The notes under the pieces: generated by a model
The model's database searches: none
Seen by the model: the letters and a program-made list of their open reading frames with translations, nothing else
What the model was told of the DNA's origin: nothing
Made by a program: the position numbers and the translations under genes
DNA from: Circinella umbellata
Lineage: Eukaryota > Mucoromycota > Mucoromycetes > Mucorales > Lichtheimiaceae
DNA: 64,000 bases
Reading direction: 5' to 3'
NCBI GenBank assembly: GCA_025093555.1
Contig: JAIWNF010000008.1
Span: forward strand, 806,001 to 870,000
In this document: piece by piece, positions 25,899-38,290 of the stretch
How positions within the stretch are numbered: position 1 is the stretch's first letter
Layout: each line of letters opens with the position of its first letter

Positions 25899-27308
25899 TT
25901 AAATTTTTTTGTTATTGTTGCTGTCGCTATCCTTGTCTTGGTTGTTACTACTCTCTTTGTTTTTTGGACATGCTGAAGTACCACGATGTCGAGTAATAGA
26001 ATCTTTTCGGTAAAAGAAATTGTCACAATCTGGACAAGGATAAGTCACGCGTCGGCTTTCAGGTATATGTGTTGGAAAATGGCGAATAAGGTCGTGATGC
26101 TTAGTAAACATATGTTTACAAATTGGACATTGATGTTGTCGTCGTTGATAATGTTCTGCAGTTGTACGCTTTGAATTTGCTTTGAAAGAGGAAGATAATA
26201 AGGTTTCAATCGGCTCAGTCGCTACCGGGTATTGGCTAAGTTCTTGTGTTAATAATAATGGTTGTTGTTGATGTGAATTGTTATGTATATTACTACTGCT
26301 CTCGGCTATAATTTGTGGGTGTTGTTGCTCATAAGATGAAATACTGTGTTGCGAATTATTGTAATATGCTATTGATTGCTGCTGTTGAGAGGGTAATGTC
26401 GAATTATCTTGCTGTAAGAGATTATAGTAAATTGCCATCAGCTGCTCATGCGACTTGACGACCAAGTCAACTGGTGGATATTGCTGAGTTTGATGTGTTA
26501 TATTTGGTTTATTCCGTTGAGGTGTCAAATTTGGACCGGTACCTGTGGTATCGTTTTCGCCTGTTGTATTATCCGTAATAGCAGTAGCAGTGGTATTAGA
26601 TTCATGCATTACCATTGGTGATGTTACAGAATGATGGTTTTGTCGTTGCTGCTGCTGATACTGTTGTGTTGACAATACCGATAAAGAAGATGATGAAGAA
26701 GAACGAGATGAAATATTGTAATAAGGTTGTTGTTGTTGTTGTTGTGAAATCTCATTATCATAGCAACCTATCCATTTCATATTTATATTCTTATAGTTAA
26801 TAACAAGATACATTTGAATTTAATACAACTACTAGTATTATTTATAAGAATTACCAGTATAAAAAGAAGATAATGATATATGGTGAGTACTCATTCCTCC
26901 TTGTTCTTCTCGTGCTTGGGATGCTACTATATTTGGTCGGTCAAGAAAATAAGATGTTTGGAAACCCATATCTGTTGAAGAAGTAGAAGGAGAATGAATA
27001 AAAGCGGTTTCTGGGGTCGAAGATATGTTACTCTGATAAGGATGAGCAGAAGAAACAGCAGTATAAAAATCATATTTAGGCTGCATTTGGTTACTATATT
27101 CCCCGTTGCAATTATTTTCAATATAAAAATTATTTTCACACAACTCTTGTTCGTTGCGATCGTTGTTATTATTATTCTCGCCTTGAGAATAGTAATGTTG
27201 CTGTTGTTCAGCAGACGAATAACCAGGTTCTCCTCCGACACCGGATGGCTCTTTCCCTTTATGAGGTTGCAATGGCCATGTCATTATGGGAGTGTGGTTA
27301 TTAATCAA
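25899..27308 (-). CDS. C2H2 zinc-finger transcription factor, Q/N-rich (440 aa)
   Basis: Minus strand, two exons: 27308-26855 and 26767-25899. The 87-bp intron (gtaatt...gatag) was chosen because it is the acceptor that keeps phase. The protein is about 440 aa, rich in Q, N, S and H. Finger 1 (about 365-385) is CPIC-x12-HFPTH, preceded by RRQHQ. Finger 2 (about 396-418) is CPDC-x12-H-x5-C and again ends in Cys. Finger 1 and its surroundings (HQCP.C...DL.RH..TH) closely resemble the gene at 12378-14511, including RRKDS/YRKDS in finger 2. The two look like diverged paralogues. The acidic/Asn-rich extreme C-terminus is low complexity. It is probably a sequence-specific regulator; its targets are unknown. 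Confidence 0.83.
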
Positions 27309-30300
27309 GGCCGTTGTCGACGACAGTTTGGCTAGTATGCACTTTTTTTATTAACAAGTGTGGATTTAGAACAAAAGCACAGTAAAATAAGTGATGCGAA
27401 AAAAATTATAAACACCAATGATAATTTCAACACGGTCGCATAAAGTTGAGTTTACTGGTCTTTCGTATCAATGAGTTCGAGAAAGAGGGAATAAAAGAAG
27501 ATAATTAGTGACGAGGCGTAATAAAGCTAGACTATTTTTTTTTTTTTTTTTTTTTGGTTGCTGGTAAAAATAGAGAGAGAAAAAAATAGAAAATTAATAA
27601 ATGAGAGTCAAAAGGGAAAGACTAAAAAGAAAGTAAATCATGAACTACTGTTGTTCTTTTATACTCTTTTTTATACTTTGGTTATTGTTAATGTAATGTG
27701 GCTGGCATGGCCCAGTTTTTTTTTTGTATACATGCAGTCATAAAAATGGGGTTTATTATATTTTAGCTGTACCCTGATACATAACACATTGCTTGAGTAA
27801 ACACGTCAGTTTATTGACGTGGATGGCGTGAGATCGTTGTTGAACGTTTCTGAATATGGGTAACATCGTGACTCTCCTTGATCCTCTTGGGGGAGAAAGA
27901 GGGGTCCTTTTTGTTTGTGTCTACTTTCCTTGCTTTTTTTTTAGTTCTAATAACGCCTCCTTTTTTTACTTTCTCCCAACCACCCCCGTGGCTTAAGTAT
28001 ATGATCACATCCTTAAATATGATACATTTTTGTTTAGCGAAATATATGGTATCTATAAATCCCCTTCTCTACTACATACACATACATAATACGCACCCAT
28101 ATACATTATATATATATATATAATAAAGTGAACCTGTCGGTACATATCTAATACAACATCGCAGGTTATTTCATAGAGCTAGATTAGGGGATCGCTTTTA
28201 AAAGATTGAATATGTGTATAAGTTGACAGATATTGTTATACACTGAGATTTACAATGATCATACAAACATGTAACTATTTTTTTCTGTTACACATTAAAG
28301 AAAAAAATTATTCTGTGGCGCGTGTACATATTTGGCTTAATAAAAAATTTCCTTTTATAGCTATAAAAAAAGATGATTTAAAATTGTAGTACTAATATTA
28401 ATAATAATAAGTAACTACTAAGGATAACTTTTTTCGGGGAGGGAGGGATGCAACGTATAGTTATATGTAGCTGCACGACAGTTTATATATATATATATAT
28501 ATATTGCACGAGCGTTTACCAAAGTAAGAGGAGTCGCCGATCGATAATACTGATATCTTAATATTTAAATTAACTTTTCCAACGAAGTAAATTATCTTTT
28601 CTTTATAGTACGTGTGAGTGTCCCCCATATCAATTAAGAGCAATAGAAACAGTATCGACAATAGCAGCAGCAACATAAAAAGAAGAAACTTACAAATGCG
28701 CCACATATAATATGTAACATATGTATTGAAGAGAAAAGTAAGGGAGGGAGCTACGTCGTACATATAGAAAGATAAGCAAATATTAACAAGAAAGAAAAAT
28801 AATTACCAAATAATAAAAATATCGTTTTAATAAAAATATGTGTTTGTCCTATATTATTATGTATAAGAAGCCAAAACCATATATCTAATATGGATTTTGA
28901 TGCTATGGGGGGTCATATAATAGTGGATGTTGTGAACAGGAATTCTAGATTTAAAACACACAATAATATTGGCTTTTTTCAAAAACAGCTTGATTTTTTT
29001 TTCCTTTGCGTGGTTTATGCATGACTCTTTTTAAGTGCTTCGATCAAGATGGCTTACATGTGTGATTATTACTTTACCTTTTCCATTTTTATACAATTAC
29101 CATAATTAAATTATATAATATGTACACTTATTTATTTACTTTTCTATTCTAGATTACGTACAGTTATATGTACCTACATTGAGCAGGGTCTAGTGTCTGT
29201 ATTATGCGTCGGAAGAATTATAAAATAGTATATATTATTATTATCCTTTATAATAATAAAAAACTATCAATTATAACTTTCTTCTTCTCTTAATATGTAA
29301 GTAACTAAAATGCAAAAATACCCCTCAAAATGGTGTGTGCCAAATGGTATTTTTTTAACCCCTGCGTCACAAATGACTGATCTTTTTCTTCTTTACTTCT
29401 CTTATTATATATCACGGATAATATATTACCTATAAACGAACATAAGTGTATAATATATGTTTTATAAGAACCAACACAGTTAATTTAAATCAACAAGTGA
29501 ACAAAAGAATCTCCCTGTATAATCGTAAGTCTAGTAATGAGTAGTAAGATACCTGGGTCCTGCATTAACTGTGTGTATATTTCGTTCTTATTGGTTCATT
29601 ACATTTTGTAAAATTACTACGTATTAGTATATATTTGTTTTTGTTTCTTTTTTTTGGAAATAACATAATAAGAAAAGATGGCGCCGTTTTTTTTATGTTT
29701 CGAATTTGTGACAACATTGATAAAAAAGATTTAAGAATACAAAGTGGAAAATATTTCCAATATTCATAATTATAAAAGAATAGTAACAAATAGTATGTCT
29801 TTCTTATTAAAAAGACACACACATACAAAAGACCCTGTTGATCCTACCGAGTTTATTAAGTGAGGCACATTACATATTAAAAATGGCGATAATTTGACTT
29901 TCTTCCCTCTTGAGCTCTTTTATACAATAACAACGTGGATAACACTAAAGATCAATTTTTAAAAAAGCGACACCGTTTTTTAGTAAAGTATAAATATAAC
30001 AGTGTAACTGATAATCATAGTATCAATTCCTTTAAAAAACTCATCTTTTTCCTGATATTAGGGCAAATATTGTGCTTTCTATTGATAAACTTTGAAAGAA
30101 GGGGGGGAGCCAAAATAATGAAGCTCTCCTGTTCCACATGAAAATAAAATAAAATAAATAAAAAAGTTTATTTATTCTGTCTATAAAATGCTCACTATTA
30201 CTTTATATATATATAAAAGGAGTATTGAAAAGGAATCTATGACTTCGTGTTGTATGCCCGGAATGATGGTGGAAGCAGCACATATCGCTTGCACATATGA

Positions 30301-33300
30301 CTGATGAATTGACAAATCAATAATGTGGCAATCTATGTTTTTTAAAGTATGATTTTATGCTGGTGATAGTAATATCATAGCATTGGCATTTGTAGTGGTA
30401 GTTACTGCTACTTTTTTTTTCAAAAAAAAAATTTTGGGTACGTAAAGCATGCAACACATAATTTTATAATTAAATCTGAATGTATTCAAGATGGTTAAAA
30501 TTGTTTTTGAGTAATTGATAACAGGTTTCTGTTTTAGAAATAAATTAAAAAGTCCATTCAAAAACCGTTGTTGTAATTTGTAGACGGATGTATATATATA
30601 TGGACAATCAATTTGTAGCCCAAAAACATAAGAGTAAATTGTTAGAAAAGATATAATATAGTTATCACTGTTTAGTATCGGTGTCACAAAATCAATTGTA
30701 TTTTCAAATAAGTATATAATCCTACCGATTTGTATAGTTTTTCCTTAGCACAAAATGTTTTTTGTAAGGAGCTATATAATCATACAGTCTATTATAGATC
30801 AATTGAAAAACCGGAAACTAGATCTATTGGAGATATAAAAAAAAAGGTAAGCCAAATAATAACTTGGACTAGAATATCTCATTAATGAGATCTCATCTGT
30901 GCTTCTACCCCGGGACCCATAATCGATAGAATACAAGAAAGAATCTCGGAGAACCCTTGCTGTGATAGAATGTGCCATTAGCGTAAAAATATATATACCA
31001 CTATACTGAAGGTAAGGAGAACCATAGAACAACATAGAATCTACTAATAAAAAACAATGAGTAGATACAATGTGAGAGAAAGAATATAATAGAAATAATT
31101 TAACAAGGGGCGGGTGCTCGCACAGCACAGAGGCTCTAGGAGAAGTAAGGAGAGAAAAAATCTAATATAAAAGAAAAAAGGACAGTAAAAGCTGTAATCA
31201 TATTAGCCCAATCATATATCAAAGCAGCTAATTACCCCAAAACCATTCATTCGATTATCTACTTAGATTATATAAAATATTGATCAGTCATAAAAAATTC
31301 AACCAAAAATTCAATATTGCGAACGTAACAAACCAAAAGGTTTCTCTAGATCACTCTATTTAATTGACACGTACGTAAATTAACGTTCTGTGTTAAAGCA
31401 AAGGACACTCAGTTTTTAACACACGCGCATACACACCCAATATTCTCAATTTTCTCACTTGTTATCAATGTACGTATCCAATGAATAAAACAAAATTCTG
31501 AGTAAATAGTTTAGCGGGTAGAAAGCAAACTTCAGTACTTTTTTTTATCTTGACGCTCACAACCTCTTAGTATTACTAGTTAAAAAGTTTCTTAGATGTA
31601 GGGCCCCAATGTAGGAAAATCAAATTTACGATTAAGAAATTCAATGCTTCTTTTTGACAGAGCTCAATCTTGCTTTTGCAAGTGAGGAATTAAGCTAGTA
31701 CAGCATTAAAAGCTGCTCATTATGCTTCGCCAAGCTAAAATATAAATATACTTTTTTATTAACTTTTTGTTATATTACTAATTAAATTTATAAGTTAAAA
31801 AAAGGCTAATGTACAAATATATAATTGGATTTTTTACATGGCAAGAAAAAGAAAGTATTTATACTCTTCACATCGAATGGTTTACTTTTAATATCGGGTG
31901 AGAATATGCTTGTGTGCCGGGGGTGTCGTCATTAGTATTTACGTAGTTACCATATTATTTCAGTATACATAACTAATAGTTGACTGCCCTCTACTAAAAT
32001 CAACCGCTTCATCCAAACCTTTGAACATTGTTTGACTGACGTTCCCCCTACCATATAGTCAGTAAATCGTTTTCTTTTTTTTTACCGACCCCTACTAGTA
32101 CAAACTAAATAATTATCTATTATAAAATTGACACTATGACTTCTCTTTATTACAGTAGATGAAGATAACTATGGTGATGTTGTCGTGTATGTAGATAAAA
32201 AAAGAAGTACCTACGTAGCAATAGAAGGTCAATAGAATAAGTAATGTTAATTTTTTTTTTTTAGCTATTTGTTAATTTTGCTCAGGTACAGCAATTAAAT
32301 CTATTGTAACGTATAAAAATTAAAAGCATTTTTATACTACCATCATCATCATTATTACTATTACTACTATTATTATAATTATTATAATTATTATTGTCAC
32401 AGTTAAAGTATCACAAACAGCCAAATTACGTGATATCATTGGTTCGCGCTCCGACACATTTGTGTCGAAGCAATGACACTTTTATGTCGAAGCTTCGACG
32501 TTTTTACGACAAAGCAATGACACTTTTCCGTCATTGCAAATAGTATAAATAGCCTCAAAATAATTTAAATAAATCTTTTCTTTAGTTCTATTTTTACCTT
32601 TAAAGTCTTTGAGTCTCTTAACAATTAAATTGACCTAACAATAGTTTCCTTTGAGCATAAAGTCTCTTAAACTCATTATAAGATTTCTCTTTTGTGGATT
32701 CAGACGAAATATTCCTGAATATAAGAACTCCCACAACCCATATTTCTATCATATATGTATTATACAATTTATTATTTAAATACAACTACATAGTGTATTA
32801 TTTCTTCTTTATTTTATATCTTTATACGAAGTACTTCAATCATACATTGAACGCTTCACTATATCGTCACTTTTTGTTGGTACATCTCCTCATACAATAA
32901 TATTTACCAATAACAAAGAACAATCGAGTCTTCTACTACTTTATTACCAACAATATAAATATATCGTAGAAGACCAGTTTTATTTTTTCGATATAGATAA
33001 ATATAATTACTAAAAGCCAAAAAAAAAAAAAGTGTCATATGTAACGCGCGGCGAAGCTCTCTTCATTGCTTTTATCAGGATGACAAGGCCTATACTGGTC
33101 CAGATAATAGCGCTTTGTTTTTATGTTAAATATTATTTTTCTTACTAAGCTTTTATTCCTTTTTTCAAAGCTTTGTATTGACTGACTTCTCCACATATAA
33201 CCGTGTTATCTCCACAGCAGAAATGGATATATATGTGGGGAATAGTGTTACACCAAACTGACATGAATCAATTTTTTTGAAGATGTTTTTTTAGAAACTT

Positions 33301-34222
33301 TAAAATTATCGAATCGGTAGATTATTAATCACAATGCTATTATTTTCTAAAAAAGAGCCACTTCGATTATCTGCTAACTTAGCATAATAAATAAGTAAAA
33401 TAGTAAAAAGATTAGCACTTTTTTTCAGGTATATTTGGTTGTAGTATGATAACCCATAAACGGGTTTTCAAGCAACAATGAGATAACCCTAATTTGGAAA
33501 AGATCGGGTTCAAAGAGGTTCTCACCCGCAATCAAACAAGTGGTCGTGAATTCTCGGTATTACACATGATCCGCTATGACAATCGCTCGATAACGAATTT
33601 TCAAAGAAATTTTGGAATCAAATCTTGGTAACTATTTATTTGACGTATCTCTGCGCTAATAATAGACAATAAATAATGGCTGACACTACGTTCATCACCA
33701 GGAGTAATTCTATTGTTGACTAATAACTAACCATTCTGTTCCTTGGACAAACAGCCTATCGCCTTTCCCAATTTATAAACTCAAAGGTATGAAAATCGAC
33801 AGGGTTGGTTTAGTTAAATGAGCTTCTTAGGTTTTTATTTTCTTGATAAAAGATAACAAAAAAAATTGTGTAATACTGATAAAAGAAAAAGATCAAATCA
33901 AAGAAAAGAATTCAGAGAAGAAATGATTTTATCCCCGACATTTCTTGCTTTTTGTCCTGTTTTTTTTGCATACTTTTGGTGTTGTTAAATTGCTTATAAG
34001 CTATCGGATCAGCATATTTATTGACGTGCAATACAAAATCATATAAATACGGTTTATTTAATTTATTATTTTTTCTCCTCGCAGCCAGCCCAGTATTTTA
34101 TTCACATTCTACAATATTTTACGTGGAAGCGCATCACATACTAAATAAAGCATCGTAATTTTTTTTAACTTTCATCACCTTTATTCCTCTTTTTTTTTTC
34201 TGATACAAAAAAAACTACACTA
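27309..34222. other. 6.9-kb gene desert
   Basis: No supported gene on either strand. Contains T runs near 27535, TA tracts near 28100-28120 and 28482-28504, and the palindrome-rich block at 32452-32550. A 9-bp inverted repeat GTCTTCTAC/GTAGAAGAC lies at 32928-32936 and 32966-32974. A slightly more GC-rich stretch at 33030-33800 has a 40-residue open run (about 33509-33631) that could be a relic of a mobile element but could not be identified. Confidence 0.4.
32452..32550 (+). promoter_or_regulatory. palindrome cluster ending in a TATA box
   Basis: Three perfect inverted repeats stand in a row. They are CGACACA-TT-TGTGTCG (32452-32467), GTCGAAGCTTCGAC (32486-32499) and GCAATGAC...GTCATTGC (32514-32537). 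The direct repeat GCAATGACACTTTT occurs at 32470 and 32514. TATAAAT follows at 32544-32550. No gene lies downstream. It could be the U3/promoter part of a degenerate solo LTR or an orphan promoter. Confidence 0.35.
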
Positions 34223-36239
34223 ATGCAAGAAAATAATACCGCTATTACAACAAGTGCATCGTCAACAGCAATGAGCTTAGAATCATTTTCCAGAAAAGAT
34301 GCATACCTTGATACCAGCACCAGCCAAACTCAGGAATCGGCCTATTATCCAAAATCTCAAGCATTGAATCCAGAAAAAGCACCTATTACTGAACGTTTAA
34401 AACATAAATTTACTACTAGAGATGGTATTGTGGGTGATTACGATTATAAAGCACTTTGGTGAGTAGAGTAAAAAATAATTCATTTACACATTACTTCCTT
34501 CTATTTATTATTCATCTTTTACATTTGTCGGATCATCATAACTTTTAGATTTAACATATTTATATATATTATATTATAGTATGCCGTATATACCTTTCTT
34601 GAAAAAACGGGCAAACCGTTCTGAATTTTATGGACCTGATGATGATATCCCGCTTCTTGTAGCTATTTTGATGGGAATTCAGCGTATGTTTTCGATAAAT
34701 AATAATAGTCCATGTTCATCACTTGTAACAACCAGAAAATAACAATAATTTTGTATCTTTACCTATTTTATAACACACCGAAAAAAATAGACTTCTTGGG
34801 TTGCGTTGGAGGACTTATCACACCTACTCTTTTGATTTCTGGCACTGGTTCTAGTGCTCTCAATTTGGATTCAGAAACTCGTGCATATATGATTGCTGCA
34901 TCTTTTATCGTATCCGGAATCACAAGGTAAAGAATAAAAAAACAGTTAGCAAACATCATATAATTCGATTTTGGTTTATCTATTATTTCTATTTTATAAC
35001 AAATTATAACATACTATCATAGTTTGGTTTACACATCACGATTCCAAATTCCACGTACACGTTATTTCATCGGTGTTGGGTAAATAAAAAAAATTATTTG
35101 AAATGATTACTAAATATAAATCAAACTGACCTAATTTCTTCTATATCCTTTGTTTATTATTACTACATGATAAGTTTATTAGAAGTTGCTGGTGTTGCAT
35201 TCTCAGCTCTTCCTGCTGCTCAATCGATGGTTGAGAACATGTATATCGGTAGGTATTTATAATTGTTAACATAAAATTGTATGGTGTGGTGTTTTCTACT
35301 GTTATAGATATAATTAATGACACTATCTTAAAATGAAAATTATAATACACTCTTTTTACTTAGATGGCACATGTCAAACTGAATTACTTCCTGATGGATC
35401 CATCAATTATCTACCATGTCCTAATGGTTTTGGCGCAATTCTTGGTACACAAATTGTTGGATCTCTTCTATCAATTCTCTTTAGCTTTGTTTCTCCACGA
35501 ATTCTTAAACGGCTCTTTCCCAAAAATGTTACGGGCATTGTTCTCCTCTGTATTGGTGCCAAATTACTTGCTTCTGCAATGAAAAATTGGGCGGGTACGT
35601 AAGAAAAAAAAAGCAGCACCATACTATACTTGTGATAAAGACTATACAAAAATAAATCAATAATGATGGTGTTATTATTTTTAGGTGGTAGTGGACCATG
35701 TATGCAAATGCCAGAAGATGGATTGTTTGCGCTTTGTCCCAATATTAACGCTCCTAATCCACAACCATGGGGCGGTCCAGTCAATATTGCCCTTGGTGCT
35801 TCTGTATTTTTTACAATTATTTTGATTGAGCTTGTTGGCTCAGTATTTATGAAGAACATTTCGGTCGTCATTGGTCTTATTGTTGGCTGTATCATCGCTG
35901 CTTCCATTGGTATGTTTAATAGCTCCGATATCGATGCTGCTCCTATTGGTACCTTTTTATGGGTCAAAACATTTAAATTATCTGTTTATGCCCCCGGTGT
36001 TATTCCTGTTTTATTCTCTCAGCTTGCTATTATTATTGATAGTATTGGTGAAATTACTGCTGTATGCGATGTATCACAGAAAGAAGTGGATGGTGATGAA
36101 TTTCAATCACGTATTCAAGGCGGCCTTTTGACTGATGGCCTATTAGGCATATTTTCAGGCTTGGCGACCGCGATGTCTACCGTGTTATTTACACAGAATA
36201 ACGGTATTATCGCAGTAAGTGTTATTAATTTATATCCAG

Positions 36240-36270
<31 letters not shown>

Positions 36271-36979
36271 TGACTGACTGGCGTTGTATAATAAAGCTAA
36301 CAATAATTCTACTACTATCATAATTTATTACTAGGTGACCCGTTGTGCTGCCCGTATTGCTGGGTTTGTATGTGGTGGTATCCTTATTCTATGCGGTATT
36401 CTTGGCAAGTTTTCTGCAACATTTTTGGCAATTCCAGAACCTCTTATTGGTGGTAAGTAACCAAGTGAAAACAAAAATACAAGAGTGAAGTTATCTAATT
36501 TTTTTGGTGCTGCTTTTTACTATTGTAAAATCAACGATTATAATTAACATTTGCCGACTACTCTTTCTTTCCCATCCAAAAAAAAAGGTATGACCGTATA
36601 TTTATTTGCAAGTGTTGCAACATCTGGCTTAAGAATTCTTGCCTATCTGGAATGGACCCGTCGCGATCGTGTTATTATTGCTTCTTCATTAGCTATTGGC
36701 TTGGGCGTTTTGCTGGTTCCTAACTGGTTTAAATATGTTTTACCGAGAGTAGAAAATGCTGCTTTGAATGGTTTTTATAGTGCAATTCGGACAGTTGTTT
36801 CTACTTCCAATATTATCGGTGGTATTGTGGCAGTTATTCTCAACCTAATTCTTCCATATGAAAAAGATAATGAAGACGTTTTCAAGGTTGAACAATATAA
36901 AACTCCGCCAATGGGTGGTGCTCATCGAATGTATTATGATGAAGAGCAGCAATCTATTCAGGAAGAGAAAAAGAACTAA
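34223..36979 (+). CDS. purine (uric acid/xanthine) permease, NAT/NCS2 family, UapA-like
   Basis: Nine exons: 34223-34458, 34580-34683, 34791-34926, 35023-35079, 35175-35248, 35364-35594, 35685-36214, 36335-36452 and 36588-36979; about 625 aa. It is a plasma-membrane proton symporter family with a 14-helix core. Landmarks match Aspergillus UapA/UapC in order: TTRDGIVGDYDY, DDDIPLLVAILMGIQHFLG, GGLITPTLLISG, GFGAILGTQIVGSLL and WAGGSGPC. They continue with SDIDAAPIGTFLWVKTFKL, CDVSQKEV, SRIQGGLLTDG and the NAT signature QNNGIIAVTRCAAR (Q450, equal to UapA Q408). D430 equals UapA D388. The position of UapA E356 is Asp here (D398, in IIIDSIGEIT). The hydrophilic N-terminal tail of about 65 residues and the C-terminal tail are cytosolic. 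Substrate is inferred from family; uric acid, xanthine or another purine is possible. Confidence 0.93.
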
Positions 36980-38290
36980 TCACATCACTATATATGATAC
37001 AATACAACGCTGTTTATAATATAAAGCCCTATTATACTTTTTCTCTTGTTCATAAACAACTTTCTATTCACATTATTACTACTATTACTTGTCGACATAC
37101 ATAATCATATACACTTGCTGCTAAATTTGTTATTTCTTTGACATTTTATGCTGGCATTATCTTGTAATATATAATATTTATTCCAATTTCTTTTTCTTTT
37201 TTTATTGACTATAATTAATTATCCTGTACACAATACGTTGACTTCAAGCATAATATGAAAATAGTGTTTATTTCTCACTTGATGTAAAAACACTGTTACT
37301 TTATTTGTCAAGTAAAGAATTCCAATAAAACATAACTTGTTCACAATGATTATTATATGTTGTACATGTCATAAAAAAAATTGTACAGCTGAACGCTAAT
37401 GAGTTTCTCATAATTAAATGCTATATAATATTTGTTTGTAACAATTTAGTTCCTCGACGTACAAAACGTACATAATACAGTACACTATTGAATGTTAATT
37501 GACCCGGCACCATTTCATATATGCATAAAAAGCTAATTTTGCTAACGTGGAGTCGATTTTGTAGCATGTTTTGAATTACATTATTATATACTTCATAAAT
37601 TTGAATTATATATAACGACACAAACAAAGCCAACAATAACAAAGTATAAAATACGCCAATGTGATCCTATATTTACCCGCCTGCATGCATCAATCCAGTG
37701 GAGCTGTAAAACGATGATCACATTACATAGAAACATTAAGTTTTTTGGCTGCAAAATAAATATAATAAGGAGAAAGAAAATAAAAAGAAAAGGAGGAGAG
37801 TACGGGGGGAGAGGATGTCTCTTTTCGAAGTTTAACGTTTAAACATTTCTAAACCGATCAAAAACCGATAATTATTACGACATTTTACTATTATATGAGC
37901 AATTACAGTTAGAATATTTGCTTTTGACAACTAAAACTTGTCACTAATTATTGCGAGCATACAATAAGAATGCATTTGCTACAATACATATTATATACTC
38001 ATCATAGTTTATTAAAACGAAAAAATTATATTACCGGTATAGTGATATATCTGCTGCCATGCATGTTTAAAATAAAAAGCTTATAAAAAAGGATAGACTT
38101 AGGTTTATTAGTATTTATGGGTTACGTATGTAGCTTTGCTCCTCTACAAAGAAAAAAAAACTTAACGTCCTAATTAAATTATAAATAAATATTGTTATAC
38201 AACAGTTTTTTTTTTTTTTTTTCTTTTTTTTCATCTTTGAAAGTCTTCTTTTATATATACCATTATTTTTCTAACTTTTCATTCTAAAAA
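36980..38290. other. intergenic
   Basis: No gene seen. A TATA-like run (ttatatatac, about 38251-38260) lies about 30-40 bp before the ATG of the ornithine decarboxylase gene, next to long T runs. Confidence 0.4.

Noticed and set aside
30355..31128. Two minus-strand ORFs of about 110 codons
   Set aside because: Hydrophobic low-complexity translations with no supporting features.
33509..33631. 40-residue open stretch (contains TSGREFSVLHMIRYDN) in the gene desert
   Set aside because: Too short, no recognisable family and no flanking exons. It may be a transposon relic but is not supportable.
35407..35967. 186-codon minus-strand ORF
   Set aside because: It is the antisense shadow of purine permease exons 6 and 7, whose plus-strand family match is unambiguous.
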